Source of the DNA: Tetranychus cinnabarinus
Lineage: Eukaryota; Arthropoda; Arachnida; Trombidiformes; Tetranychidae
Reading direction: 5' to 3'
NCBI GenBank assembly: GCA_022266195.1
Contig: WHVY01000002.1
Location: 8,695,001 to 8,759,000 of the forward strand
Length of the DNA stretch: 64,000 nucleotides
Below are positions 1 to 10,599 of this stretch, piece by piece (position 1 is the stretch's first letter; each line of letters begins with the position of its first letter). The notes beneath the pieces are model-generated. The model saw only the letters and a program-made list of their open reading frames with translations. It was not told where the DNA came from and did no database searches. Both the position numbers and the translations under genes were made by a program.

Positions 1-781
1 ACCATCATGAGAATGAGAATTGTAAAAATGTAATCTTAAGCTTTTGTCGAACGAATAAGGTTCATATTGGGATGAGAAAGTCATTGAATGTATGGAAAAA
101 GTTTTTTGCTCTAAAATCTTAAGATGCATTTGGTGATATCTTTAAATTGGTTAATAGTGAAGCTGAATTTTTGCTGTTCTGCAAATGAACTGGAGTAAAT
201 TGAGCTTAAATTAACCAAGGTAGAATTGAGAAGATAAAAGAAGGACAAAATGGATGAGCAGAAAAACTTGAGATGAGAAGATGATGATAAAATAGCTTGC
301 AAATTGGTGTATCATTAAAAAGTAATAAAAACGCTCACTTCATAAGGAAAATGTTTTCTCTGAAATGGCAAGCATCTTCAATATTTTGCCAGCACCATGT
401 ATGTCTTCAGTGCAATGTTTGCCTTTAATTTATGGAATAGTTTTTGAGACTGATTATAATGATCGAGTTCAATGATCAGGTAAATTTAGAGGTTAACATT
501 CACCAGGTAAGAAATGGACGTCTCATATTGGTTTCATTGAGTGTGAGTGATTGAGAAATGAGTAAAGTCGATTATCGGAAATAGTGTCATCAATTATCGA
601 TTTGTAGCCTCTTGACTTGCTTCTTGTTTACAATCATCAATTAAATTGTATTGCTTGTTTAAGGTTTAATCTGCATAAGGTTAACACCATTCTGATTACA
701 ATTGTTTCTCCTTCTTGTTAAAAACCGCTGCATTAAAGTCTGTAAGGTAAGAAGAAGCAAAAAAGTGAAAAGTTAATTAGG
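1..781. other. AT-rich intergenic, no gene seen
   Basis: I see no convincing coding sequence, RNA gene or repeat end here. The only open frame (111-302, minus) is hydrophobic low-complexity with no recognisable motif. Confidence 0.6.
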
Positions 782-2740
782 TTGATTAGTGGACCCCCGA
801 TCATGACTGATCGCAAATTTCTTTTCACTGCACTTTCTTTTCAATCCATATTTAAAGACTCAAATTCTGAATTAAAAATTTTCTCTGATGGACAATCATC
901 GACATTGAGGTCAAAATTTCTCATTTGGTCTCTTTTTGTACAGTTTAGGCACCAGATTTTTCACCAAACTCTTTACTCGAAAGACAGTTTGCATATACAG
1001 CCATGAATCGAAAGTTGAATCCACTTTTTGAGTAATTTGCGCATTTTATTATCATATCTATGATTAACTTAATCAATTGCTGGTTACAAACTGTTAACCC
1101 ATACATTTTGAGCCAAAATATCTAATTTAGATAATAAAACCAATAGCTGATTACCTGCGCAATTGATTTAAAAAGTGGATTCAACTTTCAATTCACGGCT
1201 GTATTCCTAGTCCAACAATAAACCCCAACCTAAATAACAAAAAAAGTTTTTCTCCCAAACATAATGCTACAAAATGATGAGTTTGCATTTTCCCCCCACC
1301 CTGTTAAACGTGAATTTCTCAGTAACCTGAATTCTGATTAACCTCTGACTGTTTTTATGACATTTAGCCGTATAAATATAATATAGAAAACATTGATAAA
1401 AAAACTCTAGAAATCAGATTAAAAAACCAATTTTGTTTGAATTTGATAGATTGAGGAAGATTAAACCCATGAAAATACGTTGACCGGCAGATAGATTGAA
1501 TAAGCTATTACAATTTATTAATTAAATGGACAGACTAATATTTAAATAAACAATTAGATTCAATTCGCTTAAATCAGAGATAGTTTGGATGAGCTTCGCT
1601 TATACGACTTTTGATGTTCGCTTTCCTGAGCTTCTCCCTAGTCAATAGCACCATTATTATGATCCTGACATTTGGATACGAAATAGTTACCATTGACCAT
1701 CATAGAACTGTAAAAACATTAAACATAAATTAACTGAGGCTCTCAATGAAGACAATTAACTTAAATTTTTTATTCTGATTACATGTTCTCTTTTCTTTGA
1801 CTTACCATTTACTCGTCCCAACACAGGTATATAAGTATATATGCCTTTGATGAGCATCTTTTTATTAGTATTTTCAATGATCTTTCTTTATTTTAGCTTT
1901 TACTTTGCATTTCCCATTAGCTATTTGAATAGAGAAGCCAAAATTACACCTGACCATTATTTAGAGAAAAAATATTTCTTAACATAAACATAACCGTAAC
2001 ATTTACAAATGAGTATTTCCAACATGACATTGGTCATGCATCCCGTCTATTTGCAAAAAGTATTCACATTAAAAAATCAATCGAAAAAATTAGCATGATT
2101 TTGCCCATCATAATACAAATGTATACAAATTCAAAACGTTAAATTTTCGTGTAAAAATTTTGAATTGAAAGGATTCCGTGGAAAATTTTTGCACAGAATG
2201 AAAACAATGATTGAAATACGCGACTCAAAATAGTCACAGTTTAATCAGAATTCAGGTTACTGAGAAATTCCAGTTCAAACAGGGTTGGGAAAAAATGCGA
2301 ATCTGTATTTTCTATTACTGTGTTTGGGGGGAAAACTTTCTTGGTTATCCAGGTTGATGATTTATTGTTGGATTAGCAGTTTATGTTAAACTTGGTCTTT
2401 AGGATAAAGAGTCAAAAGAGCGGTGAGAAAATGTAGTCCCTCAATTTTACAAAAAAGGACCAAAGTTTGAACTCAATTTTTTCAAAGATTGTTCATCAGA
2501 GAAATCTTTTAATTAAACAAATTGAATCAATTTATGCCCATACAACAAAGGTTCAACTCCCAGTTCGAATGAAAATTTCCAACATTTACTCAAAGAAAGG
2601 CTTTTTACATTATGAATTAGTGTCTTTTCGATTTCGATTGATTGTAACTTATTTATTGAAGAAACTTTACGGTGATTCATTTTTGGGTCAAAATGGTGGC
2701 TAAACGGAAAGGGTTCTAAAAGAAATGCTATCGCTATGAA
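782..2740. repeat. large foldback element with two inverted arms
   Basis: The left part (about 850-1,340) and right part (about 2,240-2,540, probably on to 2,740) are reverse complements at moderate identity. Anchors are the CTGAATTCTGATTAA block near 1,328 against its complement near 2,240, the TCCAACAATAAA block near 1,212 against its complement near 2,362, and a TTTCTCTGATG block on both sides. The left arm is interrupted by a 204-bp MITE (998-1,201). The right flank (2,600-2,740) recurs near 43,570-43,680, so this belongs to a dispersed family. It has no transposase and looks like a non-autonomous foldback transposon. The outer limits are approximate. Confidence 0.55.
998..1201. mobile_element. 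Tc1/mariner-type MITE nested in the foldback element
   Basis: The element begins CAGCCATGAATCG and ends with the complement of CAGCCGTGAATTG. The terminal inverted repeats extend over about 45 bp with few mismatches. TA dinucleotides flank both ends (996-997 and 1,202-1,203), the target duplication of Tc1/mariner elements. It interrupts the left arm of the surrounding foldback element, whose right arm lacks it, so it inserted later. No coding capacity. Confidence 0.75.
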
Positions 2741-4369
2741 TCGCTTTATACAAATGCTAAAGACTAATCGAAAAGGAGTTTTAGTAAAAATTTTCGGGTT
2801 CTTTTTTGCTTCAATCTGTTTTTCTTCTAATATTTCAATATAATGTATTAATATTTAACTTTGCAATCAGCCAAATCAAGTTTTCAACATTTTCGGTTTC
2901 CATTGATATAATATTGATTTCATTAGAATGAACTTTTATCAAAATTCATGTTGCTCAAAACGGAATTGAATAGTTAACAAGAAATATCTTACGAGATTCT
3001 GTTAATTAAATTTCCTCAAGGGAGGTAAAAAGGAGTGACACAAAGAAGCAAAGGGAATGTCATTTTCATCTTTTCAATATAAATTCATTAACAATAGTTT
3101 ATCAGTAATTATTTTATAACATTTTAATTTTTCCCACTTAATTATTTTTTGTCTAAAGAATCGATATTTTTTATAGATTAAATGGACAATAATAAAGTCC
3201 AGCAATTTTGATTCAACAGATAAGCTGATCATGAAGTAAACTTCAGATTGACTAACAGTGAAATAGACTGAATGGAATGAATTTCAATCTTTTTTCTCAA
3301 ACTTGATTATTTCATTTACTGACAATAATGAGACAGCGTTGCATGACTAAACAGATAGACAGATAATATTCATATTCATATGTGACTATTGTTTGTTGAA
3401 TTCATTTTCATGGTGGAATAAAGGCAAATGTTAGTTAATGATGGCGATGCTGAAAAAAGAGATTCTTCATTTTCTTGCTCTCTTCTTCTAGCAATCAAAC
3501 TTGCGCTTCACCAATAAATACAAACTTAATATGATAAACTTAATACAACTAATGAAAGTCAACAGAAACTTTAGTTGAAAAGTTGAGAGGAAACCTGGAA
3601 ATGAGATAAAAGACAAAACAAATGTAACCAAAGCAAACTTATTCATTAACTTTCCAAGCTCATTATAATAAGGCAAGCGACTTGCTCCTATCATTTAACA
3701 TTGTTCAATCAACACAATTGTAATTAGTCTAATAACTTTTTTGCTGGGTAAATGTTTTGATGCAAAAAATATATTTTGTCATTTGCGTTTGTCAAAGTGT
3801 TAAACTTAAAGAACTGAATTAATCAGGAAAAATCCAAAAGTAATGTTGTATTTTATATATTCTATGGATTGATAGAGTCATTTAGCAGATTGAAAATTTA
3901 AATTAGACAAGAAATTTCATGAAAAAACTGATTCATGTCCATGTTGAAAGAGAGATGAAGAGAGAAGCATAAGTGTCGCCATCCTGTGGACATTGCTTGG
4001 ACTATTAGATATTTGCTCTCATTCATATTCCTCGATCTCACAAAATATCGACAAGGCGAGTGAAGTAAATTGTATGATTATCATGTAGTAAAAAGGGTAT
4101 AATTTTGATATTTATAAAGTAACTGAAAACTGAATAAATAGGAGCATGTACCTTTTCTAATCAAAATTCACTCATTCGCTCTTACAATCTTCAATGTCTA
4201 TATAACACTCAAAGAGTTTGCTTCAATAATTGATAACTTTCTCTTGTATTCTATAAAAAAAGTGTAACAGTCTAGTTACACGACAACGTCCATTTAACAC
4301 CCGATGCATAACATTCATAGTTGAGACGCTCATGTGTTGGTTTGATCAGTTTTACATAAAAATGATATT
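2741..4369. other. AT-rich intergenic, no gene seen
   Basis: AT-rich sequence with short open frames only. I found no motif, repeat end or RNA gene I could support. Confidence 0.5.
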
Positions 4370-5258
4370 TGAGGAGTGATAACTAAAAATGGCGAAAACT
4401 TTAGTGTCCTTCAAATAATGGAAATTGTGATTTAAAATTTAAATTAAGGTTTCATATTGTTGCGAATTTATCAGTTGAATTGCACTGCAAAAATGCCATG
4501 GCTTTCTAGTTAGTGATTAAAATGGCTTTAAGATCAACTTCTATTCGCAAAGGTAATTAGTGACAAATTATGTTGACAATAATCCAAGATTGACTTCAAG
4601 GGATTGTACAAATTACTTTGAACAAGTCGGAATACCAAGAAAAACAGTGTTTTGTATTTACAAAGAGATCAGTGAAAATGACCCAAAATAAATTGAAAGA
4701 ACTCTTGAAAATCAAGTATGATCATCAAGGATAGCAACGTTATCTGGTTAGAAAATTCAAGATAACTCAGCAAACATAAATAAATTATTGCAGAAAAATC
4801 AAATCCAATTTTGTAAATCAATTGAAATACCTAAATCAAGTCCTGAACAATTACTGACTTAAACCATTTTTGGAAAAATATCATTCAGATAATGAATGCT
4901 TATTCTGGCCTGATGGAGCTTCAGCACGTTGTGCAAAATACTCTCAACTCTATCTGGATTGCAAATCAATTGCATCGGAAAATATGAATCCGCTAAATGT
5001 ACCTCAACTTACACCGATTGAACGTTTTTCGGAGTCATCTAAAAGATAAGGTTTATGCAAATCAAGATTAAATTCAAAACTTTTATTATTCGAACTCGAC
5101 TACATCGAACAGCTCATGAACCGAATTAAGGCTAAGGTCAGAAAAGCTGCTGAGCACGGACCACCATCAGTAATTCATAATTAAGTTGTATCAAAATCAA
5201 TACATTCGATTTAGAATTAACGCATAATATTTGTGCCATGTTTAGTTATCACCCCTCA
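4370..5258 (+). mobile_element. decayed Tc1/mariner element with terminal inverted repeats
   Basis: The left end reads TGAGGAGTGATAACTAAA and the right end is the complement of TGAGGGGTGATAACTAAA, both followed inward by a short A(A/C)ATGGC block. They enclose a broken transposase gene in forward orientation. The length (about 0.9 kb) suits a Tc1/mariner element with internal loss. A TA target duplication is not clear at my boundary. Confidence 0.65.
4599..5184 (+). pseudogene. Tc1/mariner-type transposase, broken
   Basis: This is a remnant of a DDE transposase that would cut and paste the surrounding element. The first part (4,599-4,691) encodes a helix-turn-helix-like segment with a GIPRKTV turn. 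Near 4,900 the frame reads LFWPDGASA, matching the second catalytic Asp block of this family, and then NVPQLTPIERF with the catalytic Glu. A shifted frame then reads SHLKDKVYA, and the final stretch gives LDYIEQLMNRIKAKV and ends at a stop at 5,182-5,184. Several stops and frameshifts show that it is dead. The family call is secure; the subfamily is not. Confidence 0.75.
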
Positions 5259-5659
5259 ATGTTGAAATGTTGAATTAGTAAGCAAACGCATTTAAGCAAT
5301 CCACTTCAGAATTAGCTTTGACGTCTTTCTCTATTAAGTTATTCTAAATTTTCATATTTTATTGAATGATTTTAATAAAAACAGATTGTCGCGATTGGAT
5401 ATCGATTTGAAAGCTTTGTTCAGCTATACCTCGTGACAGTATAACTAGTCTGTTATAATTATTTTTGGATATTATAATACTATGATAATAAACAATTATT
5501 AATTACAAACATTGGATTCACAAAGTTTCACCATCTATAACTTTTTAGAATGATTGAATAAGCCCATGAGTCATCATCGGTTTCTCAGTAGCGTAATATT
5601 ATTAAACAATTAGTTACCTAAGCTTGATATGGCGATAGCAAATTCAAGGAATAAGGACT
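5259..5659. other. intergenic, nothing recognised
   Basis: AT-rich sequence between the Tc1/mariner remnant and a coding-like stretch. No feature seen. Confidence 0.5.
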
Positions 5660-5946
5660 ATGAATCAGTTAGCGCCAATTTGGAACGTAGAAGCTTGCTC
5701 CAAACAAGAATTCGATGAAATGATACAAAACCTCACAACCTAAATCACACCTACAACCCAAATCCATTTATTTCAGCATTAGGAAACTCTGACTGTATAG
5801 CAGAAATAGCAGCTTGCATAAAATTCATGAAACGCTTTTCGGATCCGAATCAATGGCAAGACAAACTAACTCAGTCTAAAGAGGCTGATGTTGACGGTTC
5901 GCGTCCGGCCAGGCTGCTACATTTACTTTTCCGTTTACAGGCCTAG
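5660..5946 (+). pseudogene. coding-like remnant of unknown family, frameshifted
   Basis: From ATG at 5,660 the frame gives 27 residues beginning MNQLAPIWNVEACS, then a stop. Another frame continues at about 5,740 through NPNPFISALGNSDCIAEIAA and ends at the stop 5,944-5,946, with the C-terminus VDGSRPARLLHLLFRLQA. Composition is balanced and unlike the low-complexity surroundings, which suggests former coding sequence with one frameshift. I do not recognise the family. It sits tail to tail with the MULE remnant on the other strand and could be a second gene of the same transposon, but this is only inference. Confidence 0.35.
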
Positions 5947-5949
5947 TTC

Positions 5950-6250
5950 ATCATGGTTATTAACCCGTGACTTATTGCATAAGTTTTTAGAATTTTGAAC
6001 AGTCTTTGATAAGTAGACTTACGTTTGTCTGGTAGGAGCGCATAAATAATTGGAATCATCAAATTGGCAGGCATCACATGAACCATGTAACTTGACTGAA
6101 GTGGCACGGACAAGATTTGAATGTACCATCCATAAATATATTATTTGGATGACACAAACGTTGAAAAAATCGAATTGAAAGGACCATAATTTTATCGATA
6201 TCACCTTCATTGCAGTGAAAAAATTTTCACCACTATCCAAGATTCGAAAC
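5950..6250 (-). pseudogene. MULE-type transposase fragment
   Basis: On the minus strand around 6,080-6,170 one frame reads NNIFMDGTFKSCPCHFSQV. This is the typical MULE transposase block around the first catalytic Asp (DGTF, then P, F and Q). After a frameshift the next block (about 6,000-6,065) reads IPIIYALLPDKRKSTYQRLF, the segment that follows it in MULE transposases, and continues to a stop near 5,947. This is a C-terminally truncated, frameshifted relic of a Mutator-like element. The 89-aa open frame over the same bases (6,019-6,288) is a different frame and a shadow. Confidence 0.7.
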
Positions 6251-6321
6251 TGTTCTGGTAACAATATTTCTGATCGAAATTTAGCCACTTAGGTACTTGT
6301 TTAAGTTTTTCTCGAGATATA

Positions 6322-6908
6322 TTAGGTTGCCCGGCTCAAAGTGGGGGAACTTTAAATGTTAATATTTTATTGTTAATCGAAGCAATTAAAACAATTCTTT
6401 TGCTAATCATATAAGGAAGGATACAGAATTTTTATGATACATGATTTATAATTTTCCGTTTTCTAATTCGAAATTTATTGGAAAAAAATCAAAAAAAATG
6501 AAATTTCGTGCGGCTCAAAATTTTCCAAAAAACCAAGGGTCCCCCCTGTGATTTGCTCGCGATAGAAACTTTTTTAATCGAACATTTCTCGAAAACTTGG
6601 TGATCAGGATAAAAATTGAGAAAAGTGATTTTTAATCAACCCAATTACTATAATTAGACGAAATGACTTTGAAAAATTTTTCATCGGTAACAACGCTATA
6701 AAGCCACAAAGTTCGAAATTTACAAAATTGCCATTTTTCGATTTTTATCTAATTACTTTCGAATTACCAATGTCTAAAGGGTTTAAGATGTGTCAAAAAA
6801 ATTCTGAATCTTTACTTAAATAATTTTTAAAAAAATTGACTGAATTGATTCAGGTATAAATGAAATATTAAAAATAAAAGTTCCGCCACTTTGAGCCGGG
6901 CAACCTAA
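6322..6908. mobile_element. 587-bp MITE with 32-bp terminal inverted repeats
   Basis: The left end begins TTAGGTTGCCCGGCTCAAAG and the right end carries its complement. I count 31 of 32 matching bases. TA flanks both sides (6,320-6,321 and 6,909-6,910), in keeping with a Tc1/mariner-like TA duplication. The interior is AT-rich and non-coding. Confidence 0.8.
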
Positions 6909-6910
6909 TA

Positions 6911-7506
6911 GTTGATTGATAGAGAATGAATCGCTTCAATTTGCACCCAATATTTTCGTCACTTAGATTTAGATCTGTTGGAACTTTGTTTAAAGATCCG
7001 GTGTAAATTTGCAAACCATTCAATGATCATCCTTAGCTATTTTCTGCATTTCGATTGACTGTTTTTTGTATTATTAAAGTTGACTTTGAAGAGTGTGAAA
7101 ATATATTGTTATCTAGTTTACCAACTCTAAGAGCTTCACAACTCTTATCACCACACACTCAATATGCGACAACATTATAAGTTGACTTGCTTCGATACAG
7201 ATAATTATTATTCAAAATTAAAGGATGGCATTTATTAGCTTCAATGAAAGATTATATTTGGATGCACTGTTTGTAAATTGAATTGGTTTTCTCTTATTTT
7301 ACGAAATTTAAACTGATTAGAGTTGCTTATCCAAGCCTATTATATTTGGCTATTTTGCATTTGGTTGTTTTGGTTTTGGCTATCTAAGTGTCGCCCGAAA
7401 ATACAAGATAAGTTGGGATATTAATTCAACTTGAAGAAAAAGCTAGAAAATGATATAAGATCTGTGATTTACTCTCTAAAGCATATTAGGGGGTTTCATA
7501 AGGCTC
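6911..7506. other. intergenic, nothing recognised
   Basis: AT-rich sequence without a supported feature. Confidence 0.5.
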
Positions 7507-7707
7507 TTAACTAGGCATTAAAATAAGTTTCAGAAAACTTCTGATCAGTCCATCTTCATCTTTGAGCATTGAAGGAACTGTTTCAATCTTTGATTGAAGA
7601 AATTTCTGTAGTCTAGCAAAACTGTGTGAGCTGAGAATGTTTTTCCAAATTTTGTCACTGTCGAGGAGCATTGAGTGATGTTGCAACATATCACAAGTAG
7701 TATAAAA
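7507..7707 (-). CDS. short coding-like ORF of unknown family
   Basis: The minus-strand frame contains ATG at 7,687-7,689 and runs 60 codons to the stop at 7,507; it is open slightly further upstream. It reads as ordinary protein, for example SHSFARLQKFLQSKIETV, with balanced charge and no simple repeats, unlike most short ORFs here. I recognise no domain. It lies about 100 bp downstream of another coding-like frame on the same strand and may be another exon or a fragment of the same decayed gene. A random open frame cannot be excluded. Confidence 0.25.
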   Translation of the reverse strand, partial: FYTTCDMLQHHSMLLDSDKIWKNILSSHSFARLQKFLQSKIETVPSMLKDEDGLIRSFLKLILMPS

Positions 7708-7783
7708 TCAATCAGCAATCAAATATTTTGAAATAGCAATTTTGATTAAGTTAAAAGAAAAAATCTTTATTTATTACAATACA

Positions 7784-8209
7784 CTATTCGTGTTCCACCA
7801 CGTACTCAATCGCTGTGGTCACTAGAAATTCAATTAAAATTCGGGGATCGGTATTCCGATGGAGACGTATGCCAAGAAAACTGATGAGATCAAAAACTTT
7901 TTGAAATGGAATATATCCCTTGATTTTAACTTCACTTTTATACAAAAACTGATCAATAGTTGATGTTAGTTGATCCAATTGCTCTTTTATTTTTTTGGTG
8001 TTCAGGATACTTTTGTTTTGTATGTTTGTTTCACTGTTTTCACTTGTATCACCATATTAATATATTTCTTCATCCATTTCTTGATTCATTTCAAGATTTG
8101 TTTGCTTCAATTTTATACTACTATTACATATCAACAAGCCATTGTTAGAACGAAACTTGCGGTGCGATGCATTGTTTTGGCGGGAAGCTAGCGGTTCTTT
8201 TATTTCGTT
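7784..8209 (-). pseudogene. coding-like frame of 141 codons with one internal stop
   Basis: On the minus strand one frame stays open from just after a TGA (8,210-8,212) to the stop at 7,784, with a single in-frame TAA. Upstream of that stop it is Asn/Glu/Lys-rich (for example TNLEMNQEMDEEIY). Downstream it reads TSENSETNIQNKSILNTKK and then a compact segment with KGYIPFQKVFDLISFLGIRL. The codon frame is consistent on both sides of the stop, which argues for real former coding sequence. An AATAAATAAA stretch follows the final stop within 25 bp, where a polyadenylation signal would sit. I recognise no family; host gene, transposon or viral fossil are all possible. Confidence 0.4.
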
Positions 8210-8212
8210 TCA

Positions 8213-9099
8213 TATGCTAGGCGATAGCTTGTGCACTTGTTTGTATTTACTCATTAGAGTACATATCGGTAATATCGGTAATCATTCTTGTAGTTGGTTA
8301 TTGTTGTGTCACTGAGACTCTAGTATATTTATTCTTATTTTATAATATATGGTTGATGCAGAATTACTGCCATCCACAAGCACAAACTAGCCACATTTAT
8401 GTTGGAAACGAGTTATGCTGCAGTTTATTAAATGGAAGAAAATTCTGCAATAAAGAAATTAGCAAAATTTAAATCGTAAGTGGATTTTGTCAGAGTGACT
8501 TAAGTTCTGAAAAATCAAAGGGTCTCACTTTGATTTGCTTGGCAGTTTTTTTCAGTTTTGGTTATGCTTTTTTAACTAAAAGAATTTGAATGATTTTGAA
8601 AATGTATGAGTAGAACTTTGTTTAGAGCAACCTAATAATTTGATCAAAATGCCAGCCCTCTATTATGTTTTGCTAACGAGATACCGATGAAAATCATTCT
8701 GGCTTGAGAGTTGCGCAATGGATTCTCAGCGATTGATATAGCGGGGAATTTAATTGATCAATGAGCAAAGCCAATTCCACTTAATTAGGTAAAAGTTTAT
8801 TCAGATTGAAATATTAGTAAAACAATTCATTGATGTGAGGTTTAAGAGGTTACGCGGGTTGGTTACATTACGCAAACTTACATTTCGGACAAACTAGAGG
8901 GAGAGAGAGACCGCTAACTAACTAGCTCAAGAAATTAAATCTCCAGAACACGTATTTCTGAATCAACTTTATTTATGGCTGATGATCAACAAGAGAACCA
9001 ATTGATTAGTGCTTTGATAAACCCTTACATAATACAGAATGAGTTTATGATTATAAAATATGAAACTAAATAAAACATGACAGGCCCAGAATGGCAGGT
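8213..9099. other. intergenic, nothing recognised
   Basis: AT-rich sequence with a short GA-rich run near 8,900. No feature supported. Confidence 0.5.
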
Positions 9100-9462
9100 A
9101 CCCGAGGTCATCCGAACCGATTTTAATGATTAGTGTGTCATTGAATTCGTCTTACTAAAAAACAATATAGTTCGTCGTCTTTTGAGTAGCAAATGAATAG
9201 AAGGTTCGAAAAGCGCCATTTATGGTCGATCGCTATGCATAGATCAATGTGAAAGCAATAATATGAACCCATTGTGATGAGTCTTTTTTGTTTAACTCAT
9301 TTTGTTTTGTGTGCTCTTTACCTTACTTTACATGTAAAAAATTGAATTGTTTTCTCGTTAATCTTTAATTTGCTACCCGTAAGATTTCGAGACAGTTAAA
9401 CACTCATAATACCAAATCGGTTTATGATAAAAATATTAAATTTTATTTGGATGACCTCGGGT
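9100..9462. mobile_element. probable short MITE
   Basis: ACCCGAGGTCATCC at the left and its complement at the right form a 14-bp perfect terminal inverted repeat. A weaker second match inward (ACCGATTTTA against its complement near 9,415) supports a small non-autonomous element. I could not settle the target duplication. Confidence 0.45.
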
Positions 9463-10599
9463 TCTTCCCTCGTTAGTATTATGTATTCATGCTAGTAAAT
9501 ACTTGAAAAGTAAGAAACTTTTTGACTAAATAAGTGTTTTGAATTCGTTGTTTGCGTGGATGAGCATAAAAAATTATTGAACGCAAACCTGAATCTTTTC
9601 TTTCAAAACTTATACATGTCTGTATTCCTGCCTGGATTACCTCGATATATCGATATATGCACTCTTGCGTTGAACCCTTGAATGATGAAAGTCTCCGTAT
9701 TAAGAAGATACATTTGCGTTCTCAACTTTCTATTCTCTTATTTTATTGTCATGAATATCAGAATTATACACTTTCCGTAACTTCTTTACGAGGCTCAACA
9801 TTATGATTAAAATGAATGCTGGGTAGTTTGTCTGGACTTGGCTTATCCAACTCACTGCATCTAATTTTTGTCTATTTAGTTGACATTTTCGTTTTTTCCG
9901 TAATCAGAACATGAAATGTTGCTAAAGACAAAATTAGAGACAGAGATTAAGATTAAATGAAAGTGGAGAATGAAGATGATGGATGAGAAGAAAGAGTCTA
10001 CGGAAACATATCAATATTGATGATAAAAGTTCTTGACTGTGCACCAAACTCATGGTAAAATTTTGATTTATATATTAAGAATCCCCGGGGTTTGTCATGA
10101 TTTATGATTCCCATCTAGTTCATCATTATCATCATCTTTTTTCTTCATCTTACTCAACTTTTTTACTTCTTCTCTCATCTTCATCCATTTTTCCCTTCAG
10201 TTGCATTCAGCAAGAATAGTGATCTGTTCATGGCGCCATCATCTTATCCTTATAGGATGTCCAAGAAAGAGGAACAAGGATGATGCAAAAATAAAAAGGA
10301 AGAGGCTGAAGATGAAACACAACTAGAGTATTGAATGCAGTATGAAAAAAGGATCCAAAATCAAAGTGCGCAAAAGAAAAAAAGTAAGAAGAAAAGATGA
10401 GAAGAATGATGATTAAGAAGCAAGATTTATGTATTGAATAATGAACCAATCACAGTTTGCTTTCAGAAAAGTAATACAACAAGAAGACGAAGTAAAGAAA
10501 AAAAATGACTGAATAGATGATGATAATGATGATAAAGGATGAGAAGAGCATGTTATTGCTACTTGTAAGTGAACAGCAAATTTACATTTACATTGACAC

